In this document: one piece after another, positions 7,913 through 15,445 of the stretch
How the letters are laid out: the number at the start of each line of letters is the position of its first letter
How positions within the stretch are numbered: position 1 is the first letter of the stretch
DNA from: Planctomycetaceae bacterium
GTDB lineage: Bacteria > Planctomycetota > Planctomycetia > Pirellulales > Thermoguttaceae
Length of the DNA: 39,511 nucleotides
Assembly: GCA_031282385.1 (NCBI GenBank)
Contig: JAITDV010000010.1
Span: 1-39,511 of the forward strand
Reading direction: 5' to 3'
Notes under the pieces: generated by a model
Database searches by the model: none
Told to the model about the DNA's origin: nothing
Seen by the model: the letters and a program-made list of their open reading frames with translations, nothing else
Made by a program: the position numbers and the translations under genes

Positions 7913-9232
7913 ATGAGAAAAATATTTATTTCACTCTGTACTATTTTAATATTCGCCGTTTCAACAATTATAAGTCCATCTTTGTCAAAATCCGACGAAT
8001 GTTTAGTTCCTTGTGATCCGGTGAATTTAAATTTGGATTTATCGGATTGTGAACCTTGTGAGCCTATTGGTTGCTCGCCGTTGGAAACTGAAATTTGTGA
8101 GGCGAACAAATTTTTCAAAAGTTACAAAAAAGATCACAGATGTGTATTGAACAATTTTGAGATTACCGGTTGGATTCAAGGCGGCTTTTTCGCTAACTCA
8201 CACGGAACAACAACCAAACGTAACAAAGTATCCAACTATGCCAACAGAACTGTTACCCAATTTGAGCCAACGTCAGGCAATGGTTACTTTTTTGGCAACA
8301 CACATTCAACAGATTTTCAAATAAATCAAATTTGGGTCGAATTTACAAAAGAAGCGGACGGTAAACATGGTCTTGATTGGGGCTTTGGTACGGGAGTATT
8401 TTTTGGTACGGATGCATGGTTTACGCAATCATTTTCTGATGCGAAATTTGATTATGGTTGGCAAAGCGGCGATTATTTTACATCAATTCCGACGTTGTTT
8501 TTTCAACTTGCGTACGGTGATCTTTCGTTGAAGGTCGGCAAATTTGAGACGTATATTGGTTATGAGTCTTTGCGTGCGCCGGATGCGATTTTTTATAGTC
8601 ATCCATATTCGTTTATGCTTGAACCGTCGTCGCATTCAGGAGTGCTTGCCGAATATACGCCAACAGATAAATTGCAAATCGTACTCGCATACACTGCCGG
8701 CGCGGATGCAAGTTTGGAAAATGATTACGACGATCACGGATTTTTAGGATCAATTTCGTATCAACTCACGAACAAATTGAATTTGACTTATTCATTGATG
8801 CACCAAAGATACGGCGGCGGAATTTACAAAAACAATGACGTTCGTGATTTTGCAAACTGCAATCAATTTTTCCATACATTTCTTGCAAGCTATGATATTT
8901 CGGAGCGATTGACGTATGTTTTGCAATGGACATTTTGCGATGTTAAGAATCGTTTGAATTTATCGCATGAACGGTCAAAAGGAATCGGTAGTTATTTGAA
9001 ATACAAGTTGGACAAATTTTGGAGTGTTGGTTTTCGTGCGGAATGGTTTGCGACTGATGGAGTTGACTATTCGGACTACACGCTAGGTTTGACATGGCAA
9101 CCAAACAAAAGTTTTATTGTACGACCTGAAATCAGATTTGATCACGCATCAGATAAAATAAATAAACCTTTCAATTACGGAAAAAGCCGTGATCAATTTT
9201 CAGGCGGTGTAACCGGAGTTTATATGTTTTAA
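7913..9232 (+). CDS. BBP2-family outer-membrane beta-barrel porin (paralog 1)
   Basis: I chose the ATG at 7913 because it gives a clean signal peptide (MRKIFISLCTILIFAVSTII, cleavage near LSKSDE). The frame stays open upstream to 7775 inside an R1 repeat, but those 46 residues do not look like a signal sequence. The mature protein starts with a short Cys-rich stretch (six Cys in about 32 residues), then the barrel: ITGWIQGGFFANSHGTTTKR, FGTGVFFGTDAWFTQSF, LSLKVGKFETYIGYESLRAP, and ending DQFSGGVTGVYMF with a terminal Phe. VGKF-x-(T/S)-x-x-G-(Y/F)-E and the opening G-W-x-QGG match the putative beta-barrel porin-2 (BBP2, OmpL-like) family of planctomycetes. It presumably passes small solutes across the outer membrane. 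It is clearly homologous to the next gene. Confidence 0.85.
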   Translation: MRKIFISLCTILIFAVSTIISPSLSKSDECLVPCDPVNLNLDLSDCEPCEPIGCSPLETEICEANKFFKSYKKDHRCVLNNFEITGWIQGGFFANSHGTTTKRNKVSNYANRTVTQFEPTSGNGYFFGNTHSTDFQINQIWVEFTKEADGKHGLDWGFGTGVFFGTDAWFTQSFSDAKFDYGWQSGDYFTSIPTLFFQLAYGDLSLKVGKFETYIGYESLRAPDAIFYSHPYSFMLEPSSHSGVLAEYTPTDKLQIVLAYTAGADASLENDYDDHGFLGSISYQLTNKLNLTYSLMHQRYGGGIYKNNDVRDFANCNQFFHTFLASYDISERLTYVLQWTFCDVKNRLNLSHERSKGIGSYLKYKLDKFWSVGFRAEWFATDGVDYSDYTLGLTWQPNKSFIVRPEIRFDHASDKINKPFNYGKSRDQFSGGVTGVYMF

Positions 9233-9266
9233 CCGAGACATTACTTACTAGATACAAAATTATTGT

Positions 9267-9312
9267 AACGGCAACGGATTGCCTATTGGGGTGATCTGTT
9301 GCCGTTTTTTTT
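9267..9312 (+). terminator. Rho-independent terminator of porin 1
   Basis: AACGGCAAC (9267-9275) pairs perfectly with GTTGCCGTT (9298-9306), followed by a run of eight T (9305-9312). It begins 34 bases after the porin stop codon, so the two porin genes are probably transcribed separately. Confidence 0.85.
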
Positions 9313-9413
9313 GCGCGCGTTGTTTTTTTATGGGGAAAGTTGTTTATAAAAAATGTCTGATTGTTTTGAAATTTGGCGAGGAGAAGTTTATTTCTTTTCT
9401 TCCTAAAAGGAGT

Positions 9414-9510
9414 ACTGTTTGTACTATAAATTGCATGATTCAAGATCGTAAAAGCCTGCTTTCAAATAGGTAAGCTGGCGGCGGCAAAGGAAATTTAAAG
9501 TGTGAACAGT
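9414..9510 (+). repeat. R1 element, full length (97 bp)
   Basis: ACTGTTTGTACTATAAATTG to AAATTTAAAGTGTGAACAGT. Internal stem GCCTGCTT / AAGCTGGC with one mismatch. It lies between the two porins, 50 bases ahead of the second porin's likely ATG. Confidence 0.95.
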
Positions 9511-9560
9511 TTAAAACAATTTTGAAAATACTTTGGATATTAAATTATTTACGTAATATT

Positions 9561-11360
9561 ATGAGAACCAGACAAATAATTATTGTAACAATAATCTTAA
9601 CAGCAATCTGTTTTGTTATTTTGCGCCCTGTTATATTATCAGCACAAGACAGTTTCGGCGCAACAAAAATATCTCCGCTTTTTATGCAGCCGGAAATATT
9701 GCAACAAAATTACCAGACATTAGATCAACTTTCATCAAATTCACCATTTGATCAATCTGTCAATCAACCCGTAACAAATCAACCGATTAACCCAATTCCG
9801 AATCAACCTTTTCCAAATTTACCGTTTGATCAATCTGTTAATCAACCTGTACCCGATCAGCCTTTTAATCATATTTCGAATCAATCTTTATCAAATTCAT
9901 TATTTGATCCATTTGTCAATCAATATTTGACGTATGATCCGTTTGATCGTTCAACAAATGAGTTGTTACCAACTCAAGTTTCGCAGCGAACTGAAATTAT
10001 TGATCAACCGGCGGTTAGTAGTGAAGTTCCATTATCATTTTCGCCAATTCATCGTAAGGTAACGGGACCGATAATTTATGATACTGCGGAAGGTGAAGAA
10101 TTAGTTACCAGTGGTGGTTGTAGTCCTGTTTGTGCGCCGGGTTGCGGTTCTTCGTGTGATGTTTCGGCGGTTGAAGGTGTTGGTCTTGAGGGTGTTGGTT
10201 GTTGTGGTGATGAGATTGTGTGTGTACCGGCTTGGTATTCGCGGGTGAAGTTTTATGGTTGGCTGCAAGGCGGTCTTTATGCGAATTCTCATGGCAGTAC
10301 GACGGAGCGTTATCACGGAATAAATAGGCGCGGACAACATGATTTACTTCAAAGACCGACAGGCGGTAATGGTGCGTCGCTTGGTAATGTTCGTCAAACG
10401 GGTGCGGTTTTGAATCAACTTTGGTTGGGATTAAGCCGGGAGTTGGATTTATGCGGAGGTTTTGATTGGGGATTTCGAGGTGAGTTTTTATTTGGAACGG
10501 ATGCGCGGTTGACGCAGAGTTATGGTGACGCAACATTTGATTATTTGACGATGCGGCGTGATTATGGATTTTCAATTCCGCAATTGTATGTTACGTTGGG
10601 TTACAGGTGTTTATCGGTCAAGGTTGGCAAGTTTGAGTCGTTGCTTGGTTTTGAGCATATTCAAGCGGTGGATTCGCCGTTTTATAGTCATTCGAATTTA
10701 TTTTATGCGGAGCCGCAATCGCATAGCGGAGTGCTTTTTGATTGCAATGTGAATCCTGATTTTTGGTTTAGTATGGGTTATGTGCAAGGTGCTGATTCAA
10801 CTTTATCAAATAGATTTGGAGACAACGGTCTTATTGGCGGGATTTATTGGCGTTGTTGTCCTTCGATGACACTTTGGTACACGATTTATTATTCAAAAAA
10901 TGCTGCGGGCATGTTTGCAAATGGCGAACCTCATGCGGGAGGTGATTTATTCCGGCATACATTTGTTTTAAATTGGAAGTTGACGTCGCGGTTTGATTAT
11001 GCGTTTCAATGGGACGTCGGCAACCGTAGAGGCAGAAGAGCGGGAGATGACAATTCTTCATATTTTGGTTGGGCGCAATATTTCACTTACAAGATACATC
11101 CGCGGTTAAACGGGGGCATCAGAATTGATCAGTTGCATTCGAATAAGCTCATGGCAACATCCGGTTTCGCGCGTCCGAATACAGGTAATTTTATCGGTAA
11201 TTTGTACGGTATTACAATTGGTATTGAGTGGAAGCCGTATCAAAATTTCAGTTTCAAGCCGGAATTACGTTACGATTATTCAGACACAAGAGGTACGTTC
11301 GGCAACGGCAAACACAGAGATCAGATTTCATTTGGATTTGGAATTGTGTATGATTTCTAA
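9561..11360 (+). CDS. BBP2-family outer-membrane beta-barrel porin (paralog 2) with repeat-rich N-terminus
   Basis: The ATG at 9561 gives a signal peptide (MRTRQIIIVTIILTAICFVI ... ILSAQ-DS). An in-frame TTG at 9522 would add 13 residues before it and is less likely. Next comes a linker of about 26-residue imperfect repeats (FDQSVNQPV-x-x-QP-x-N and variants, encoded at about 9740-9950). A Cys/Gly/Val-rich patch (CSPVCAPGCGSSCD ... GVGCCGDEIVC) follows. The barrel then opens with FYGWLQGGLYANSHGSTTER and includes LSVKVGKFESLLGFEHIQAV and a terminal HRDQISFGFGIVYDF. The barrel parallels the upstream porin block by block, so the pair is a tandem duplication with diverged N-termini. Expected role: outer-membrane channel. 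The Cys patch may be disulfide-bonded or bind metal; that is a guess. Confidence 0.85.
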   Translation: MRTRQIIIVTIILTAICFVILRPVILSAQDSFGATKISPLFMQPEILQQNYQTLDQLSSNSPFDQSVNQPVTNQPINPIPNQPFPNLPFDQSVNQPVPDQPFNHISNQSLSNSLFDPFVNQYLTYDPFDRSTNELLPTQVSQRTEIIDQPAVSSEVPLSFSPIHRKVTGPIIYDTAEGEELVTSGGCSPVCAPGCGSSCDVSAVEGVGLEGVGCCGDEIVCVPAWYSRVKFYGWLQGGLYANSHGSTTERYHGINRRGQHDLLQRPTGGNGASLGNVRQTGAVLNQLWLGLSRELDLCGGFDWGFRGEFLFGTDARLTQSYGDATFDYLTMRRDYGFSIPQLYVTLGYRCLSVKVGKFESLLGFEHIQAVDSPFYSHSNLFYAEPQSHSGVLFDCNVNPDFWFSMGYVQGADSTLSNRFGDNGLIGGIYWRCCPSMTLWYTIYYSKNAAGMFANGEPHAGGDLFRHTFVLNWKLTSRFDYAFQWDVGNRRGRRAGDDNSSYFGWAQYFTYKIHPRLNGGIRIDQLHSNKLMATSGFARPNTGNFIGNLYGITIGIEWKPYQNFSFKPELRYDYSDTRGTFGNGKHRDQISFGFGIVYDF

Positions 11361-11396
11361 TGTTGAAATCGTAATATACTGACTGTTAAATTCTAT

Positions 11397-11493
11397 ACTG
11401 TTCGTACTATAAATTGTATGATTCAAGAGTGTAAAAATCTGTTTTCCGATAAGTAAGCAGACGGAGGTAAAGGAAATTTAAAGTGCGAACAGT
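11397..11493 (+). repeat. R1 element, full length (97 bp)
   Basis: ACTGTTCGTACTATAAATTG to AATTTAAAGTGCGAACAGT. Stem TCTGTTT / AAGCAGA keeps pairing through a G-U wobble. It ends 34 bases before the TPR gene's ATG. Confidence 0.95.
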
Positions 11494-11527
11494 TTAAAGT
11501 GTTTTTGTTAGACCAAAATTCAAATCT

Positions 11528-14500
11528 ATGAGAAATTTTGTTGCCGTAATTTATGTGATTATTCTTTTTTTTGTTATCTCTTGTTGTAGTTTTGCTAATA
11601 TTGAAGCGGAGCGGTTACGGGATCGGTTTTGGCAAATTCTTGTTGAGTCTCCGCGGCGTGGTACGGCGTTGGATCGTATTTACAATCTCTACGCGGAGTC
11701 AAATGAAATTGATCAACTAATTGATAAAGGATTAGTGTTATCAAAACGGAAGTCAAATGATTCGCGGTCGTGGCTTTTGTTGGGTTTGATTTATGAACGT
11801 TGTGGAGAGACGGACAAAGCGATTGAGGCGTACAGGCACGCGATCAAACTTAATGTGAAAGAGCCGCTTGCGTTTTATTATCTTGGCGAAAAATTAATTG
11901 TGCAAGGAAAATTGCGCGAAGCGGTTAATATGCTGGAGATTTCTGTACAAAATAAACTTGCAAACAAGCAGGAACTTCGGTCTGTTCTTTTATTACTTGG
12001 CAAAACCGCAGAGCGATTGGGCGACACAAAAAAAGCTGATGCGGTTTGGAATCAGTTAGAACAACTCTATCCCAATAATCCTGAAATTATCGCTAACATA
12101 ACAAATATTCTCGAAACCGAAGGTCGCATTGATGAAGCAATAAAACGTTACGAACAATATTTGAAATTGTCGTCGGACAATTATACTTTTGTCCGGTTTA
12201 AGTTGGCTGTGATTGCGTTAAAAATCCGAAAAAACAATAAATATTCGCCGATTGATGATTATGTGGAGTTACTGGACAAACTTGATTCAGGCGGTTGGAT
12301 AGCGGAGATTGTGCGTAAGCGTTTGGAGCTGTATTTTACAGAGCGGGGTAATTTAACAGGACTTGCAGAATTCTACAGGAAAAGACTTTCAAAACACCCA
12401 AACGAATACACAACTATCTTGCAACTTGTAAATGTACTCATAAAACTTGACCGCGAAATCGAAGCACAAGAATTACTTGAAATTTCTGTTACAAAATTTC
12501 CAAATAACATTTTATTGCGGCGGGCAATAATTGATATTTACGTTACAAAAAATCAACTCGATAAAGCAATCGCACAATACCAAAAAATCGACGCACTTAA
12601 ACCTGCCGATCCAGATTATTTTATAACGTGGGGCGAATTGGTACTGAAAACTGATAAGCCGGACAAACAAAATGAAGCTGTAAAAATCTGGTCGCGAATG
12701 ATTGATTTATCGCCGAAAGACCCATTGGTTGCTGTTCGGGTTGCAGAAGTTGCAGCGCGGTATGATATTGTTGACGCCGCGGAAAAATATTACAAACTTG
12801 CAGTGGCATTGCGTCCCGATGAAGCGGCGTTTCACGAATATCTCGGAATTTTTTATTACCGCCAATCCGAAATCAAAAAAGCCATCGAAACAATTCAATC
12901 AATCGCCGAAAATAAACGAAAAAACGTAAATTCATTAATACACGCCGGAACATTGCTGCAATCAATTCACGCCGAAAAAGAAGCATTAGCCGTATTTGAA
13001 AATGCTGTAAAACTTGCGCCGTCAAACAGCGCAATAAGATGGAAATATATTGAGGCGTTGATACGTCTCGGCGAAATTGACAAATCAGTTACACAACTAC
13101 ACACAACAAATCAGTTACTTCAGTCAGATGATGAATTTGATACATTTTTGCAAAACGAAATCAGGTTCGTGTTAAAAAGTTTACAGATAAATAATATCTT
13201 AAAAATTTTGACAGATAAAATTTCAAATTACACTTCAGATAATATTGTAACGAAAATTCCAATGCAGAGATCGTACTGGCGGCTTGCGGTTTACAATCAG
13301 TACGCAGGCAAAAGCAAAATCGCCGTCAAAATGATGGACGACGCAATAGGATATTCAGATAATAATATCTTGAACAACGAATTATTATCGTTACGAATAT
13401 TACACGCGGCAGCAGAATTGTACGAAAAAAATAACGCGACAGACAAAGCAATAAAAATTTTGCAAATACTCGCCGAAAAAAATAACATCCGACAAAATAC
13501 ATATATCAGGCAACTTGCAGAATTGCAAATTAAAATCGGCAAAAAAGAAGAAGCGGCAAAAACAATCAATCGATTACTCGAATCAGGTATATCAAATACG
13601 GCTGTTATTATTTCATGTGCTGAATTACTTTTTGAATTGAACCGTGTTCAAGAAGCAATTGATTTATTACGGCGCGGTTTGCGGTTTCAACCAAATGATT
13701 TATTGATCCAAAAATCGCTTTCGGAATATTTGGCAAAAGACGGACAGTTTGAAAATGCAATTGATATAGCGCAACGTTTATTTGACCGGACTGAAAATAT
13801 TGAAAACAAAATGCAACTTGCAAAAAAAATTACTGAATATTATCTGATTTCCAACACGGCAAATAAAACCGATACTGATGTACAAAATACACAAAAGTTA
13901 AAAAATGAAAAATTAAAAGAACTCTTGTACAAAATAAAAAATTCAACAGACAAAAAAACATCGGTTCTTTGTGCTGCGGTTGTATTTGAGGTTTTATCGG
14001 ATTTTAACGCTGCGCGGTCGGAGCTTGAGGGATTTTTGATCGAAACGGGCAAGGAACAGCAAACTGATAAATTATTGTTACGTAAATTAGTAGATATTAC
14101 TGAAAAATTGCATGATTATGATGCGGCGGTTAAGTATCAGGAATTGATTTGTAAGAACAATTCTGATACAACAGAATTTGATAAATTATTTATACTTTAC
14201 GATGCCAACGGCAACCGCGAAAAGAGCTCGCAACTTTTCATGCGGCAGATATTGAATAAAACCGGCATCAATGAACAAATCAACATGATTGATAGAATGA
14301 TTTGCCGAGAGGAATATGATGCAGTTGATCATGTGCTTGCGTTTTTTGAGATACATGAGGAACCGAGTTGGGAAATAATGTATCGGCAGATTGTAATTGC
14401 AGCGTATAAAAAACAAAAAAATTTGCCCGAATTGGTACACAATTTCCGTAACAAAAAATTTATTGACGGCAAAAATATACACAACAAATATTCGCCCGAA

Positions 14501-14863
14501 GATCAATTCAATAATAACGCATGGAAATTATCGGCAGATTTGCCGACCAAAGATTTTACTATTTGGGAGGCGCATCCAGAATTGTTGCAGGTTTTCAAGG
14601 AGCAAGAGGTTTTTTTGTTGACGTTGTGTCGGGAACATTTGCGGCGAAATCAGAATTATCGTACATTTAATAACGTCCCGCCGCCGAAACCTTTTTATCT
14701 TGTCAATAATTTCACCGAAGCCAAATTTTTAGCGTTATGTTGGTTGTTGCGGGAACAAACCGTAGAAAAAATAATCGCCGCCAATAATCCAACTCCTCAA
14801 GAAATAATACGCCTAAAAGCATTATCAATATCACTAAAAAAAATCGTACCTTCACACAATTGA
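11528..14863 (+). CDS. Large exported TPR-repeat protein
   Basis: An 1111-residue protein. Residues 4-23 are hydrophobic (FVAVIYVIILFFVISCCSFA) and act as a signal peptide; the two Cys near the end could make it a lipoprotein, but no clean lipobox is seen. Nearly all the rest is TPR-type helical repeats, for example SWLLLGLIYERCGETDKAIE, PLAFYYLGEKLIVQGKLREA, AFHEYLGIFYYRQSEIKKAI, VIISCAELLFELNRVQEAID. The C-terminal 120 residues contain a different block (NNAWKLSADLPTKDFTIWEA ...) that may be a separate domain. No catalytic motif. It is likely a periplasmic scaffold or complex-assembly protein. No Shine-Dalgarno site is visible. An R1 element lies directly upstream. Confidence 0.8.
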   Translation: MRNFVAVIYVIILFFVISCCSFANIEAERLRDRFWQILVESPRRGTALDRIYNLYAESNEIDQLIDKGLVLSKRKSNDSRSWLLLGLIYERCGETDKAIEAYRHAIKLNVKEPLAFYYLGEKLIVQGKLREAVNMLEISVQNKLANKQELRSVLLLLGKTAERLGDTKKADAVWNQLEQLYPNNPEIIANITNILETEGRIDEAIKRYEQYLKLSSDNYTFVRFKLAVIALKIRKNNKYSPIDDYVELLDKLDSGGWIAEIVRKRLELYFTERGNLTGLAEFYRKRLSKHPNEYTTILQLVNVLIKLDREIEAQELLEISVTKFPNNILLRRAIIDIYVTKNQLDKAIAQYQKIDALKPADPDYFITWGELVLKTDKPDKQNEAVKIWSRMIDLSPKDPLVAVRVAEVAARYDIVDAAEKYYKLAVALRPDEAAFHEYLGIFYYRQSEIKKAIETIQSIAENKRKNVNSLIHAGTLLQSIHAEKEALAVFENAVKLAPSNSAIRWKYIEALIRLGEIDKSVTQLHTTNQLLQSDDEFDTFLQNEIRFVLKSLQINNILKILTDKISNYTSDNIVTKIPMQRSYWRLAVYNQYAGKSKIAVKMMDDAIGYSDNNILNNELLSLRILHAAAELYEKNNATDKAIKILQILAEKNNIRQNTYIRQLAELQIKIGKKEEAAKTINRLLESGISNTAVIISCAELLFELNRVQEAIDLLRRGLRFQPNDLLIQKSLSEYLAKDGQFENAIDIAQRLFDRTENIENKMQLAKKITEYYLISNTANKTDTDVQNTQKLKNEKLKELLYKIKNSTDKKTSVLCAAVVFEVLSDFNAARSELEGFLIETGKEQQTDKLLLRKLVDITEKLHDYDAAVKYQELICKNNSDTTEFDKLFILYDANGNREKSSQLFMRQILNKTGINEQINMIDRMICREEYDAVDHVLAFFEIHEEPSWEIMYRQIVIAAYKKQKNLPELVHNFRNKKFIDGKNIHNKYSPEDQFNNNAWKLSADLPTKDFTIWEAHPELLQVFKEQEVFLLTLCREHLRRNQNYRTFNNVPPPKPFYLVNNFTEAKFLALCWLLREQTVEKIIAANNPTPQEIIRLKALSISLKKIVPSHN

Positions 14864-15445
14864 AATAATTTGATCGAAGTGTCAAATTAAGAGTCAAGGA
14901 AATAGGAATAAAGCAGACAAAAACGCAGCACTCTAAAGTAAACAACCCTTATTTATCCAATTTCCATTAATAGCAGGCGGCGGTAAAAGAAATTTAGTAA
15001 TATTTATGCGGATTGTTTTTTGTGTTATTTGTTGGTTACAAGACTCCCGCGACTGAATAATTACACGTCTTAATTGGGACAGGCAATTTACTCTTTTGGA
15101 GTATTGTTCAAGCCTTCCTATAGGTGGATTCAATTCTAATTGAAAAGGTGTTATACTGTAGGTTGTTTAATTTGCTTTCCGATGTTGTTTGGAACGATAC
15201 CGGAAAATAAAATCTTGATAAAAATGTATAACCGTTCACAGATAATTTGATCTGTTACTACCTTACACTGTTCGTACTATAAATTGCATGACTCAAGAGC
15301 GTAAAAGCCTGCTTTACAATTAGGTAAACAGGCGAAGGTAAACGAAATTTAACGTGCGAACAGTTTAAAATGACCGCCGTTTCAATACGGAACAACCTAA
15401 AAATTGCAATAGGTACAACGAAACCAGATCACCATAAAAAGCACA
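14864..15445. other. Intergenic region (582 bp)
   Basis: No gene supported. It holds a right-half R1 fragment (about 14968-14997, GCAGGCGGCGGTAAAAGAAA TTTAG), a solo R3-type end (about 15046-15064, GCGACTGAATAATTACA), and a full R1 (15267-15364). It presumably carries the promoter of the helicase gene. Confidence 0.6.
15267..15364 (+). repeat. R1 element, full length (98 bp)
   Basis: ACTGTTCGTACTATAAATTG to AAATTTAACGTGCGAACAGT. Stem GCCTGCTT / AAACAGGC with one C-A mismatch. Lies 81 bases before the helicase ATG. The ten bases ahead of it (ACTACCTTAC) recur ahead of the R1 trace at 18129. Confidence 0.94.

Noticed and set aside
10105-10575. 156-codon minus-strand frame rich in His/Asn/Thr opposite porin 2
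   Set aside because: It is the antisense shadow of the Gly/Val/Cys-rich part of the porin and has no independent support.
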